64,000 nt of DNA from VAZQ01 sp963817135 (GCA_963817135.1 CAWFNG010000016.1:310001-374000), one strand, 5' to 3'; counted from the stretch's first letter, positions 34,816-46,870 are shown. The notes: generated by a model from the sequence alone, not told the origin. Made by a program: numbers and translations.

Positions 34816-35703
34816 ATGCAACGCAAAGTGATGATCTCCTGCGCGGTCACAGGGTCGGCAGATACCCCGGGCCGCAATCCCGCCGTGCCGGTTACACCAA
34901 AACAGATCGCCCAATCGGCCATCGAGGCAGCAGCGGCGGGAGCGGCTATCGTGCATATTCACGTGCGCGACCCGACCACCACGCGTCCCAGCATGGATGC
35001 GGCGCTATATCGCGAAGTGGTCGAGCGAATCAGGAATAGCGGTCGCGACGTGCTCATCAATCTTACCACCGGGCCCGGCGCGCGTTTCGTTCCTGGCACC
35101 GACGATCCGCAAAAGCCTGGAGCAGGCACCACTCTCAAGCCACCGGGCGAACGCGTGCGGCATGTGATGGAACTCAAGCCGGACATCTGCAGCCTCGATA
35201 TGGGCAGCATGAATATGGGCCCACAGGTATTCATCAATACGCCCTCGCACCTCGAAATCATGGCAAGCGCTATCCGCGACGCGGGTGTGCTACCGGAACT
35301 CGAAGTATTCGAAACCGGACACCTGCTGCTGGCCAAGCGCATGATTGAAAGCGGCCATATCAATCCGCCCGGCATGTTTCAGATTTGCCTGGGAATTGCA
35401 TGGGCACAGCCGGCAACGCCGGAGGCCATGAGCTACATGCGCAGCTTGCTCCCGCAAAACTCTCCCTGGTTCGCCTTCGGCATATCGCTTCATCAGTTTC
35501 CGATGGTTGCACAGGCGGTGCTGCTCGGCGGCCATCCACGCGTGGGCCTCGAGGACAACATCTACTTGGAGAAAGGCAAGCTTGCGCCCAGCAATGCGGC
35601 ACTGGTCGAAAAGGCAGTCAAGATTGTCGAGATCCTGGGCGATATTGTTGCCTCACCCTCCGATGCGCGACAGATTCTGGGGCTGAAAGCAGCGGCATCG
35701 TAA
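34816..35703 (+). CDS. BKACE (DUF849) family beta-keto acid cleavage enzyme
   Basis: The 295-residue TIM-barrel protein belongs to the beta-keto acid cleavage family, whose characterised member Kce splits 3-keto-5-aminohexanoate with acetyl-CoA in lysine fermentation. The zinc motif HIHVRDPTT (two His) follows AAGAA. MISCAVTGSADTP begins the barrel, and SLDMGSMNMGPQVFINTP and FGISLHQFPM are family segments. GAGGGG before the ATG at 34816 supports this start. It is transcribed away from nuoA. Family members act on many beta-keto acids, so the substrate here is unknown. Confidence 0.85.
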   Translation: MQRKVMISCAVTGSADTPGRNPAVPVTPKQIAQSAIEAAAAGAAIVHIHVRDPTTTRPSMDAALYREVVERIRNSGRDVLINLTTGPGARFVPGTDDPQKPGAGTTLKPPGERVRHVMELKPDICSLDMGSMNMGPQVFINTPSHLEIMASAIRDAGVLPELEVFETGHLLLAKRMIESGHINPPGMFQICLGIAWAQPATPEAMSYMRSLLPQNSPWFAFGISLHQFPMVAQAVLLGGHPRVGLEDNIYLEKGKLAPSNAALVEKAVKIVEILGDIVASPSDARQILGLKAAAS

Positions 35704-35739
35704 TGGAGGGAGAAGGGGGCGCCGAAGCTCAGGATAGTC

Positions 35740-35816
35740 TGGCGGGAGCGACGGGGCTCGAACCCGCGACCTTCGGCGTGACAGGCCGACGCTCTAACCA
35801 ACTGAGCTACGCCCCC
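35740..35816 (-). tRNA. tRNA-Asp (GTC)
   Basis: This 77-nt cloverleaf with encoded CCA has acceptor arms GGGGGCG and CGCTCCC (one G-U pair). The anticodon loop CTGTCAC gives anticodon GTC, and the T-arm contains GGTTCGAGCCC. The discriminator base is G, as expected for tRNA-Asp. Confidence 0.97.
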
Positions 35817-36084
35817 GCGGGCGCTGTGGGGAGTTAAATCTGCACCCTGTGCAAGTCAAGCAACGAACGAACAACCCCGCGAAAGGCCTTATCTTACGGG
35901 CCTAAAAGGCAATTTGCTCGGAACCGCACCCCTGGCAACGCCCGCCAATAGCCTCTTTCTTCACAGCGACATTGAAAAAACCTAGGTTTTTAGCGAATAA
36001 GTCGTGTCACAAGCTATCCGAATCGTCTAAGGCAGACAGGTGATGAGTGGCTCTTGCGGCCACGTTCAACGAGGAGGGCCAGCC

Positions 36085-36387
36085 ATGGCAGCGAAGAAAC
36101 CCGGTACACCCGCAACCGTGACCCTGAAGCATCTCGCCGCGAATCTCTCGGAATCCCATGAGATGTCAAAGAAGCAGACCGAGGCGGTTCTCGGAGATTT
36201 GGTCGGCTTAGTGACCAAGCATCTCAAGAAAGGCGACCGCATCCGCATTGGCGGACTTGGCATCCTTGTGGTGCGCAAGCGCGCTGCTCGCATGGGCCGC
36301 AATCCGGCAACCGGCGAGCCCATTCAAATCAAGGCAAGCAAAAAGGTTGCCTTCCGCCCAGCCAAGGAACTCAAAGAGGCCGTCTGA
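36085..36387 (+). CDS. HU-family DNA-binding protein
   Basis: The 100-residue basic protein of the HU/IHF fold begins MAAKKPGTPATVTLKHLAAN. It has GDRIRIGGLGILVVRKRAAR and the arm region MGRNPATGEPIQIKASKKVA, which inserts into the minor groove. The very basic start and KHLKKG helix end are unlike textbook HU but common in rhizobial paralogues. GAGGAGGGC precedes the ATG at 36085; upstream in-frame starts lack a ribosome binding site. It is a nucleoid protein that compacts and bends DNA. A hairpin at 36395-36430 may end its transcript. Confidence 0.9.
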   Translation: MAAKKPGTPATVTLKHLAANLSESHEMSKKQTEAVLGDLVGLVTKHLKKGDRIRIGGLGILVVRKRAARMGRNPATGEPIQIKASKKVAFRPAKELKEAV

Positions 36388-36394
36388 AGTCGGA

Positions 36395-36430
36395 CGACAG
36401 AGGACAGAGGACTTAATCCGTCCTCCGTCG
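36395..36430 (+). terminator. Hairpin after the HU gene
   Basis: CGACAGAGGAC (36395-36405) pairs with GTCCTCCGTCG (36420-36430) with one mismatch, followed by a pyrimidine-rich TACTCTTCTTCT. There is no pure T-run, so termination is only likely. Confidence 0.45.
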
Positions 36431-36441
36431 TACTCTTCTTC

Positions 36442-36517
36442 TGGTGGGCGGTGACGGACTCGAACCGCCGACTTCCTGCGTGTAAAGCAGGCGCTCTGCC
36501 AGCTGAGCTAACCGCCC
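36442..36517 (-). tRNA. tRNA-Val (TAC)
   Basis: This 76-nt tRNA has encoded CCA and acceptor arms GGGCGGT/ACCGCCC. The anticodon stem CCTGC/GCAGG surrounds loop TTTACAC, giving TAC, and the T-loop has GGTTCGAGTCC. All arms pair well. Confidence 0.97.
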
Positions 36518-36758
36518 CTCACGATGTTTATCGTTGTCTCAGCACAAGAGGCAAGCGCCAGAACATGATGCCGAAAAAGCCGGCCCCGGACTTGATCCGG
36601 GGTGGAAACAACTTTCCGGAAAGATCATACTCAAACAAAGAAATAGAGCGGGATGGCGAACTCGAACAAAATCATCCCGCTCTATGCTCGTGCGTTGAAT
36701 TGGTGCAACCCGGTCGGCGGCACTTGACACGGTACCGCCGCACTTTTCTGCAGGACGG

Positions 36759-37187
36759 CTACGTGGTTGTGGGTTTGGCAAAGGGTGCTTTGGGCGCACG
36801 AAATCCGGCTGCGATCGACGCCTTCTCACACATGAATGCGCCGTTCCTGGTCATTCCGTAACTCTTGCTACCGATCGAATGGTAAACTCCGGAGTTGAAA
36901 TTTACCCAAACGATCGCTTCGCTTGGACAACTCGCCTTGGCCTCGGTCTCGCTTGCGTATTGTCCTTGCGCAAGCTGCGCAATCCTAGTGCCGGTCGCCG
37001 CCAGGGGAACTCCGCGGCACTCCGCCACAAATATTCGTTGCGTTTTTCCACTCGCCGCAATCTCCGCCCTATGCGCCGACCATTCGGCGCGGCATTCCTT
37101 GACTGTTTTCTGCTGAGCGAACGCCACAGGCGACCACGCTGACAGAGCAAGCAGTGCAACACACCCGCTGATGGTGAATACTTTCAT
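36759..37187 (-). CDS. Small exported protein of unknown function (142 aa)
   Basis: The product begins MKVFTISGCVALLALSAWSP, a signal peptide cut after VAFA. A Lys/Glu-rich helical region follows (KTVKECRAEWSAHRAEIAAS) with cysteines spaced as in PsiF-like repeats. The C-terminal domain carries EAIVWVNFNSGVYHSIGSKS and GAFMCEKASIAAGFRAPK. The C-terminal motif recurs in uncharacterised exported rhizobial proteins. The start at 37187 follows GAGAGGAC. It is predicted periplasmic; the role is unknown. Confidence 0.75.
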   Translation of the reverse strand: MKVFTISGCVALLALSAWSPVAFAQQKTVKECRAEWSAHRAEIAASGKTQRIFVAECRGVPLAATGTRIAQLAQGQYASETEAKASCPSEAIVWVNFNSGVYHSIGSKSYGMTRNGAFMCEKASIAAGFRAPKAPFAKPTTT

Positions 37188-37411
37188 TCGTCCTCTCCCA
37201 ATTCTTTTGGCCCCTGTGCCGGGCCAAGGTGCACCGGGTTCGCGGGCCGATTTCGCTCCTGGCTTCTGCTGACTCCAAGAAGTCCGCAAGCCGACCCGCT
37301 TATGTTCACTCTTTGTTCTGCAAAAGTCAATGGAAAAAACCGCGCACGTAGCCTCCGTGGGTGGGCCCACGCAGGCAACACGCTGCGACGGTTCTTTTGC
37401 TCTAGCTATAG

Positions 37412-39853
<2,442 letters not shown>

Positions 39854-40129
39854 GGCCCGAGGTCCTTATATTGTTGTACCCCTCGCCCTTGATCCGCAAG
39901 GAGCGGCACCACGGTCGAGTGCAGAGCTAGGCCGGGAAGGTGCCGGCGGGAGCCCCTGCGAGGGCCACCGTACAGTTTCGAAGGCCCCTACCCGATAATG
40001 TCGGTCCTTTCTCGCCCAATAGGTGGCGACGGCCGCCCCGCGAGTTCAAGTAAGCAAGAAAATTCAAGCAAATAGAAGGCCGCGACGCGACGCCCAGGAG
40101 ACACTCTTGGCGAATCGGACCGGAGCGCC

Positions 40130-41398
40130 TTAGGCGCTGGCGTCACTCACTCGATCGGCCCGATCAGTGTAAATATAGAGCGGTCTGGCAACGCCTTCGA
40201 CCACTTCGCGCGAGATCACCACTTCCTCGACCCCTTCCAAGCTCGGCAGGTCGAACATGGTATCGAGCAGGATGCCCTCCATTATGGATCGCAGGCCACG
40301 CGCGCCAGTTTTGCGGTCGATTGCTTTGCGCGCGATGGCGCCCAACGCCTCTTCCGCCAATGTGAGATCGATTGATTCCATTTCGAACAAGCGCTGGTAT
40401 TGCTTCACCAGCGCGTTCTTCGGCTGCGTCAGAATCAATTTCAGCGATGCCTCATCGAGGTCCTCCAGCGTGGCAACGACTGGAAGCCGTCCTACGAACT
40501 CGGGAATCAACCCGTACTTGAGAAGGTCCTCTGGTTCCACGTCACGGAAGATTTCACCCGCTTTGCGGTCCTCGGGCGCCATGACGGGAGCACGAAACCC
40601 GATCGACGTTGCGCGTCCACGAGCGGAAATGATCTTCTCGAGGCCAGCAAAGGCACCCCCGCATACGAACAGGATATTTGTGGTGTCGACCTGCAGGAAC
40701 TCTTGCTGCGGGTGCTTGCGCCCGCCCTGCGGCGGCACCGAGGCGATGGTGCCCTCCATGATCTTCAGCAGCGCCTGCTGAACGCCTTCGCCGGAGACGT
40801 CGCGCGTAATCGACGGATTGTCGGACTTGCGGCTGATCTTGTCGATCTCGTCAATATAGACAATGCCGCGCTGGGCGCGCTCGACATTGTAATCCGCCGA
40901 CTGCAGGAGCTTCAGGATAATGTTCTCGACGTCCTCGCCGACATACCCCGCTTCAGTGAGCGTGGTCGCGTCCGCCATGGTGAAGGGCACATCGAGAATG
41001 CGGGCAAGGGTCTGCGCCAGCAGGGTCTTGCCCGATCCGGTGGGACCGATCAGCAGGATATTGGATTTGGCAAGCTCGACGTCATTGTGCTTGGTCTGAT
41101 GGTTGAGCCGCTTGTAATGGTTATGGACCGCAACCGACAGGACCTTCTTGGCATGTTCCTGGCCGATGACGTAGTCGTCCAGAACCTTCCTGATCTCTTT
41201 CGGCGTCGGGATACCATCGCGTGATTTCACCAGCGAGGATTTGTTCTCCTCGCGGATGATATCCATGCACAGTTCGACGCATTCGTCGCAGATGAAAACC
41301 GTCGGACCCGCAATAAGCTTGCGGACCTCGTGCTGGCTCTTGCCGCAGAACGAGCAGTAGAGCGTATTCTTGGAATCGCTACCGCCGACCTTGCTCAT
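40130..41398 (-). CDS. clpX: ClpX, ATPase subunit of ClpXP
   Basis: The 422-residue AAA+ unfoldase has an N-terminal zinc-binding domain (CSFCGKSQHEV ... CDECVELC). Walker A is LIGPTGSGKTLLAQTLA, Walker B is GIVYIDEIDKISRK, and the pore and sensor motifs lie in ARGRATSIGFRAPV and KTGARGLRSIMEG. It unfolds tagged proteins and feeds them to ClpP. It is 301 bp downstream of clpP. The start MSKVGGSDSKNTLYCSFCGK is the family start. Confidence 0.98.
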   Translation of the reverse strand: MSKVGGSDSKNTLYCSFCGKSQHEVRKLIAGPTVFICDECVELCMDIIREENKSSLVKSRDGIPTPKEIRKVLDDYVIGQEHAKKVLSVAVHNHYKRLNHQTKHNDVELAKSNILLIGPTGSGKTLLAQTLARILDVPFTMADATTLTEAGYVGEDVENIILKLLQSADYNVERAQRGIVYIDEIDKISRKSDNPSITRDVSGEGVQQALLKIMEGTIASVPPQGGRKHPQQEFLQVDTTNILFVCGGAFAGLEKIISARGRATSIGFRAPVMAPEDRKAGEIFRDVEPEDLLKYGLIPEFVGRLPVVATLEDLDEASLKLILTQPKNALVKQYQRLFEMESIDLTLAEEALGAIARKAIDRKTGARGLRSIMEGILLDTMFDLPSLEGVEEVVISREVVEGVARPLYIYTDRADRVSDASA

Positions 41399-41699
41399 TC
41401 CATTTCTCCGTCGGCCCTATACCGCCCGGACAAGCCGCTGAATTGCAGCTAAGCATAACAGGGGGGTTTTTAAGAGTTCGTAGCAGCAATGTCACATATC
41501 TCCGGGCTTTTCGGTCCGCTTTTGCTCCCATGCTCCCTCGAAGCCCCCTATTATGGGACCAGGGTAGCGCCGCGGTAATCAACAATCTGTTAATGATAAA
41601 AATTCACTCTCATGGCGACTTTTTGGCCTTTGGATGGCTTGCCGGCCCGTCATTAAGGCGACCTTTCTGCAGTAGCCGGGCGGTAGGGCAGATCCTTTG
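41399..41699. other. Intergenic region between clpP and clpX
   Basis: There is no gene I can support. It presumably holds a clpX promoter on the minus strand; I see no clear -35/-10 pair. Confidence 0.4.
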
Positions 41700-42332
41700 C
41701 TACGCTGCCTTTGATTGGTCCTCCGGCCGTTTGGCGAGGACCTTATCGACAACGCCCCATTCCACCGCCATTTCCCCGGTGAGGAAGTAGTCACGCTCGA
41801 GCGCGTCCTCGATTTTCTTCAGGGGCTGGCCGGTGTGCTTCACATAGATCTCATTGAGGCGTTTCTTGAGGTTTAGAATTTCCTGAGCGTGCAGCATGAT
41901 GTCGGTGGCCTGACCCTGGAAGCCACCCGAGGGCTGGTGCAACATGATGCGCGAATTGGGAAGTGCAAAACGCATATCCTTCTGCCCGGCCGCGAGAAGC
42001 AACGACCCCATCGAGGCAGCCTGACCGATACACAGGGTGGAAACCGCCGGCCGAACGAATTGCATGGTGTCATAGATCGCCAGTCCAGACGTCACCACTC
42101 CCCCGGGCGAGTTGATGTACATGGCGATTTCCTTTTTCGGGTTGTCCGCCTCCAAAAACAAAAGTTGAGCGACGACCAGGGTCGAAGTCACGTCCTCTAT
42201 TGCGCCGCTGATAAAGATGATTTTCTCCTTCAGCAGGCGCGAGAAGATGTCGTATGCACGTTCGCCCCGATTGGTCTGCTCGACCACCATCGGCACGAGA
42301 GTGTTCATATAGGTCTCGCAAGGGTCACGCAT
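41700..42332 (-). CDS. clpP: ClpP, proteolytic subunit
   Basis: The 210-residue serine protease subunit has its catalytic serine in GQAASMGSLLLAAG, histidine in MLHQPSGGFQGQATD and a downstream aspartate. The YINSPGGVVTSGLAIYDTM strand binds substrate. It forms the tetradecameric chamber with ClpX. The start MRDPCETYMNTLVPMVVEQT is the family start. It lies 100 bp downstream of tig on the same strand. Confidence 0.98.
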   Translation of the reverse strand: MRDPCETYMNTLVPMVVEQTNRGERAYDIFSRLLKEKIIFISGAIEDVTSTLVVAQLLFLEADNPKKEIAMYINSPGGVVTSGLAIYDTMQFVRPAVSTLCIGQAASMGSLLLAAGQKDMRFALPNSRIMLHQPSGGFQGQATDIMLHAQEILNLKKRLNEIYVKHTGQPLKKIEDALERDYFLTGEMAVEWGVVDKVLAKRPEDQSKAA

Positions 42333-42432
42333 ATCTGGCTAGCTCCCTCCGAAGGTCACTTTGGAAAGCTTGGACGCAACATCACCTGCCACTTAAATAT
42401 ATATAGGGCACCGCGTCACAAGCGCGTGCCGA

Positions 42433-43794
42433 TTAGTTAGCCGGCTTTTCGTCTTCATCGTCCTTGAACAGATCCTCCCGCGAAACCTGCTTGTCGGTCA
42501 CGTTGGCAAGCTCGATCAGGAAATCGACAACCTTGTCCTCGAAGATCGGCGCCCGCACAGCGGCAACCGCCTCGGGATGCTTGGCGTAATAGTCGTAGAG
42601 TTCCTTTTCGCGGCCGGGTACTTGACGCACACGTTCAATAATGGCCCGCCTCACTTCATCTTCGGTGACATTTATCCCGTTCTTCTCCCCGATCTCGGCA
42701 AGCACCAGACCGAGGCGCACCCTGCGGTCGGCGATGGCGCGATATTCTTCGCGTGCCTTCTCCTCCGTGGTTCCTTCGTCGGCAAAGGTGCGGCCCTGCG
42801 CCTTGAGATCCCCCTCTACCGCAGTCCACACGTTATTGAACTCCTGTTCCGCCAGCGTCGGCGGAAGCGCAAACTTGTGTGACTCATCGAGTTTATCCAG
42901 GAGCTGGCGCTTGAGACGCTGCCGACTCACTGCGGCATGCTCCTGTAGCAGACGAGCTTTGACGGCGTCTTTGAGCTTGTCCAGCGACTCCATGCCGAGC
43001 GATTTCGCGAAGGCGTCGTCGATCGCAGTCTCACCCGGGGCTTCCAGGGATTTTGCCGTCACTTCAAATTCCGCGTCTTTTCCCGCAAGCGCATCGCTTG
43101 CGTAGTTGGCGGGGAACGTGATTTTGACCAGGCGTTTTTCGCCGGTTTTGATTCCGATGAGCTGATCCTCGAAGCCCGGCAGGAAGGTACCGGATCCGAT
43201 ATTGACACCGACATCGCCCCCGCTACCGCCCTCGAAGGGCTTGCCCTCAATGCTGCCGGAGAAATCAATCACTATGCGGTCACCCTTTTCCGCTTGTGCG
43301 CTCTCCCCCTTGGCGGCATAGGGCCTGTTCTGCTCGGCAATCTTTCCCAATGCCTCGTTGACCTGTTCGTCGGTAACTTCCGCCACCAGGCGATCGAGTT
43401 TGATGTTCTGAAAATCGGCAAGATCGATCTTGGGGAGGATCTCCACGGCGAGCGTATAGGCCAGGTCGGCCTGGCCTCCGATGAGCTTCTCGACCTCCTT
43501 TTCCTCGTTTGGAATCGTGACCTTGGGCTCAGTTGCAAGCTTAAGACCGCGCTCGCTTACGATCTTGCCATTGAGCTCACGAATTACGGCATCGATGGTT
43601 TCCGCAATCACCGCTCTGCCGTAGATTTTCTTCAGATGGGAGACGGGCACCTTGCCGGGGCGAAAGCCGCGCAACTGCACGCGATCCTTAAGCTCGCCGA
43701 GGCGCTGCGACACTCGTGCCTCGATATCCGCAGCCGGCACCTGGACCTGAAATTCGCGCCTCAGCCCTTCGGAGACTATCTCTGTGATTTCCAT
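42433..43794 (-). CDS. tig: Trigger factor
   Basis: The 453-residue ribosome-associated chaperone has the ribosome-binding tip in FRPGKVPVSHLKKIYG, variant of the usual GFRxGKxP loop. A peptidyl-prolyl isomerase domain (GDRIVIDFSGSIEGKPFEGG, LPGFEDQLIGIKTGEKRLVK) and the helical arm domains follow. It binds nascent chains at the tunnel exit. It is the first gene of the tig-clpP-clpX-lon cluster; tRNA-Leu lies just upstream. Confidence 0.97.
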   Translation of the reverse strand: MEITEIVSEGLRREFQVQVPAADIEARVSQRLGELKDRVQLRGFRPGKVPVSHLKKIYGRAVIAETIDAVIRELNGKIVSERGLKLATEPKVTIPNEEKEVEKLIGGQADLAYTLAVEILPKIDLADFQNIKLDRLVAEVTDEQVNEALGKIAEQNRPYAAKGESAQAEKGDRIVIDFSGSIEGKPFEGGSGGDVGVNIGSGTFLPGFEDQLIGIKTGEKRLVKITFPANYASDALAGKDAEFEVTAKSLEAPGETAIDDAFAKSLGMESLDKLKDAVKARLLQEHAAVSRQRLKRQLLDKLDESHKFALPPTLAEQEFNNVWTAVEGDLKAQGRTFADEGTTEEKAREEYRAIADRRVRLGLVLAEIGEKNGINVTEDEVRRAIIERVRQVPGREKELYDYYAKHPEAVAAVRAPIFEDKVVDFLIELANVTDKQVSREDLFKDDEDEKPAN

Positions 43795-43857
43795 GGAGTT
43801 TTACGTGTCTCAGTTGATCTCGGATACCCGTTCCCGCATTCACGTTGCACATGGAGC

Positions 43858-43942
43858 TGGTGCGGGCGGAGGGATTTGAACCCCCACGACTTTCGTCACG
43901 GGAACCTAAATCCCGCGCGTCTACCAGTTCCGCCACGCCCGC
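43858..43942 (-). tRNA. tRNA-Leu (TAG)
   Basis: This 85-nt class II tRNA has a long variable arm (TTCCCGTGACGAAAGTCGTG region) and encoded CCA. The acceptor is GCGGGCG/CGCCCGC with discriminator A, and anticodon loop TTTAGGT gives TAG. The T-loop contains GGTTCAAATCC. Confidence 0.97.
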
Positions 43943-44139
43943 AAGGGCACGCTCGGCACCGAAGCCGATTTCGGTCTATACGAGATCGGTCAAGGGGCTG
44001 GCAAACCGGCGGAGAGCCGATTGGCGTTGCGGCCGGGCGGCGCGGTTATATCATGCTAATCCCCCACGAAACACAATAGATCGCCTGCCCGAGGCACCGC
44101 CTGGATTTTGCTCTTGCCTTGCTCGGGATAAAACACGCG

Positions 44140-45360
44140 ATGCTATCGCGGCGCGAAATCCTTGCAGGTGCGAGCGTCTGTGCTGCCGGCAAGAGCCTGG
44201 AGGCGCTTGCGCAGCCTTTGCCGATGACGGAGTTCCGGTTGCTGCGCACCCTCGGCAGCACACCATCGGGCCCCGCGGTCAGCTATGAGGGAACCGTCCC
44301 AGGTCCGACGCTGCGGGTGAAACGCGGCGAGGAGTTGCGCATCCGGCTGTTCAACGGGCTTTCCGAGCCGACTACGATCCACTGGCACGGCGTGCGGTTG
44401 CCGAATGCCATGGATGGCGTGCCGGCGCTCACCCAACCCGCCGTGATGCCAAATTCCAGCTTCGACTACCGTTTTCGCTGCCCAGACGCCGGCACATTTT
44501 GGTATCACGCACAATCATCCGCGCAGCTCGATGATGGCTTATATGGCGCCCTTGTTGTCGAGGAGCTTGATGGCATCGCTGTTGACCGCGATGTGACCCT
44601 CATCCTTGTCCCCACCGACAGCAGACAAACCGGCAAGTCGGTGCTGGTCAACGGCTCCTTGCAACCGGACATCAGAGTAACATCGGGAGAACGCCTTCGC
44701 CTGCGCTTGATAAATGCGAGCGGAACGAGCGGGCTTAATCTCAGAACAGACCGCCATGCCCCATGGGTAATGGCCGTGGATGGCCAGCCGGCGGAGCCTT
44801 TCGTCGCGCGCGACGGTCGGGTCGGGCTCGCACCGGGCAGCCGGCTGGATATGTTCGTGGATGCGACCCTCGACGTGGGAGCAACCGCACCGATCCTGGC
44901 CGGCAATCGCGACGAATTTCCAATTGCACGGATTGTCTACGCGGGCGACAAACGCCCTTCATCGAAGCTTCGCTCATCACCGGCACCGCTGCCCTCAAAT
45001 TCTCTCCCCGCTCGTATCGATTTGAAAACTGCGTTGCGAGTGGAATGGCGCATAGGGGCAAACTCGCCTGGACTCGTTCCTCGGGACCCGCTGTTTACCG
45101 TCGCCCGGGGTCGCGCCGTGAGCCTTGCTGTCAGCAATGGAAGCGGCCACCCCCACGTCGTGCACCTGCACGGACATCATTTCCGTCTGCTCGATCGGCT
45201 CGATGACGGGTGGAAGCCTTTTTGGCTCGACACCCTCGCAATTGGCGAACAGGTCGAGCGCATCGCTTTCGTTGCTGACAATCCCGGAAAATGGCTCCTG
45301 GAAGCCCGGATGCTGGATGCCCGCGCTGCTCCTACGGCTGTGTGGTTCGCTGTGACGTGA
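44140..45360 (+). CDS. TAT-exported multicopper-oxidase-fold protein lacking a type 1 copper site
   Basis: The 406-residue protein has a twin-arginine leader (SRREILAGASVCAAG) and three cupredoxin domains. Copper-type motifs are partly kept: IHWHGVRLPNAMDGVP, GTFWYHAQSSAQLDDGLYG and HPHVVHLHGHHFRLL. However, the usual WYHSH reads WYHAQ, and the C-terminal HCHxxxHxxxM/L motif, which carries the type 1 Cys and two trinuclear His, is replaced by WLLEARMLDARAAPTAVWFA. So the T1 site is absent and the trinuclear site incomplete. A structural or binding role, as in FtsP/SufI, is likelier than oxidase activity. The ATG at 44140 is preferred over a TTG seven codons upstream. It converges with nnr and overlaps its 3' end by 29 bases. 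Confidence 0.8.
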   Translation: MLSRREILAGASVCAAGKSLEALAQPLPMTEFRLLRTLGSTPSGPAVSYEGTVPGPTLRVKRGEELRIRLFNGLSEPTTIHWHGVRLPNAMDGVPALTQPAVMPNSSFDYRFRCPDAGTFWYHAQSSAQLDDGLYGALVVEELDGIAVDRDVTLILVPTDSRQTGKSVLVNGSLQPDIRVTSGERLRLRLINASGTSGLNLRTDRHAPWVMAVDGQPAEPFVARDGRVGLAPGSRLDMFVDATLDVGATAPILAGNRDEFPIARIVYAGDKRPSSKLRSSPAPLPSNSLPARIDLKTALRVEWRIGANSPGLVPRDPLFTVARGRAVSLAVSNGSGHPHVVHLHGHHFRLLDRLDDGWKPFWLDTLAIGEQVERIAFVADNPGKWLLEARMLDARAAPTAVWFAVT

Positions 45361-46870
45361 TGCCCCACTTCGGCTGGCGTGCGCCCACCTGTTCATAGAT
45401 TTGCGAATAAACCCGCGGCAGACACTCGGGCAGGTCTTCAGCGATCAGTCCGGGGCCCGCGAGCGAACCGGCTTGGCCGTGCAGCCATACACCGGCACAC
45501 CCTGCCTCGAAGCAGGGCATGCCTTGGGCGAGAAGCCCAGCAACGATGCCCGCCAACACGTCGCCCGAACCGGCGGTCGCGAGAAAGGGTGGAGCGTCGC
45601 CATTGATGACGCAGCGTCGGTCGGGAGACGCAATCACAGTGTCCGGGCCCTTGAGCAGGCAGATGGCGCCGCTCAGGGCGGCCGCCTGGCGCGCCCTTTC
45701 CACTTTCGACGAGGCTTTTGAAATCTCGTCGAAAGAATTGAAAAAACGGGAAAATTCTCCTTCGTGGGGTGTCAGTATTGCAGTTGCTTTGCCGCGCCTA
45801 ATGGCGGCGATTAAGGCATTCGGGTCGGCCGCAAAGCTGGTAAGCGCATCGGCATCGAGCACAACTGAGCGTTCGCCGGCGAGGGCGGCAAATACAAGTT
45901 CGCGCATGTCGCGTCCCACTCCGCCCCCTGGCCCCACCACCACAACATTGCGGCGGGGATCGCTTAGAAATTCTGCGAGTTCGCCTGCTCCATCCACGGC
46001 ACGGACCATCACCGCCAAGCTGCAAGTCGCATTGACCGCAAGCGCATCCCGAGGGCTGGCAGTGGTAACCAGGCCTGCCCCGGCCCGCAGCGCTCCCCGC
46101 GCCGCAAGCCGGGCAGCCCCTGTCGAGGAAAATCCACCCGACACAACGACCGCGTGGCCGCGGCTATATTTGTGTCCAAGCAGGCTCGGCGTCGGAAAAT
46201 CATCGGCCCAAAGGTCGGGGGCATTGAGCCACGTCTGCGGCCGGATAGTTGCGAGCACGCTTGCTGCTATCCCGATGTCCGCAACGGTTGTGGTTCCGCA
46301 AAAAGCCCGCCCCGGCATAAGCACATGGCCAAGCTTTTTGCGAAAAAAGGTGACGGTTTGAGTGGCCCTGACTGCGACGCCCATGACAGCTCCGGTCGTC
46401 CCATTGATGCCGCTCGGCAGGTCTACCGCATGTACGTTGGGTATGCCGTTCATTGCTTCGATCAAGGCCCGGGCGCTTCCCTCCACCGGCCGATCGAGCC
46501 CGGCCCCGAATAGTGCGTCAATGACGACCTCGTCAGCCCTCAATGACCCAGGCGTCGCTGGTTCACAGTTTCCCTTCCAATCCCGCGCCGCCAAGGCCGC
46601 ATCGCCTTTGAGCCGGTCTCGCTCGCCGAGCAGAAGCACCCGCACGCGGTAGCCGCGCTCGCTCATCAGGCGCGCTGCGACGAAGCCATCCCCTCCGTTG
46701 TTGCCCGGGCCGGCAATGACTGAAATCCGGCTGCCGGGGGGGGTACGGCGCATAACCCCTTCTGCAACGGCACGTCCCGCGTTTTCCATGAGCGCACGAC
46801 CGGGGAACCCTGACGCCACCGTCAGTCGATCGGCCTCTGCCATCTCCGCCGTGCTAAGGAGTTCGACCAT
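45332..46870 (-). CDS. nnr: Bifunctional NAD(P)H-hydrate epimerase / ADP-dependent dehydratase
   Basis: The 512-residue fusion repairs hydrated NAD(P)H. The N-terminal YjeF_N epimerase domain has AEADRLTVASGFPGRALMEN and VIAGPGNNGGDGFVAARLMS. The C-terminal ribokinase-like dehydratase domain has LLGHKYSRGHAVVVSGGFSS, ILTPHEGEFSRFF and the nucleotide-site motif ATAGSGDVLAGIVAGLLAQG. It is cytoplasmic. It lies 255 bp from the divergent glnB and converges with the oxidase-fold gene. The glycine-rich GSRISVIAGPGNNGG stretch is intact. Confidence 0.95.
   Translation of the reverse strand: MVELLSTAEMAEADRLTVASGFPGRALMENAGRAVAEGVMRRTPPGSRISVIAGPGNNGGDGFVAARLMSERGYRVRVLLLGERDRLKGDAALAARDWKGNCEPATPGSLRADEVVIDALFGAGLDRPVEGSARALIEAMNGIPNVHAVDLPSGINGTTGAVMGVAVRATQTVTFFRKKLGHVLMPGRAFCGTTTVADIGIAASVLATIRPQTWLNAPDLWADDFPTPSLLGHKYSRGHAVVVSGGFSSTGAARLAARGALRAGAGLVTTASPRDALAVNATCSLAVMVRAVDGAGELAEFLSDPRRNVVVVGPGGGVGRDMRELVFAALAGERSVVLDADALTSFAADPNALIAAIRRGKATAILTPHEGEFSRFFNSFDEISKASSKVERARQAAALSGAICLLKGPDTVIASPDRRCVINGDAPPFLATAGSGDVLAGIVAGLLAQGMPCFEAGCAGVWLHGQAGSLAGPGLIAEDLPECLPRVYSQIYEQVGARQPKWGITSQRTTQP

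Noticed and set aside
39854..40129. Heat-shock sigma-32 promoter upstream of lon
   Set aside because: CTTGAA hexamers are present on the minus strand, but no -10 element lies at the right spacing.
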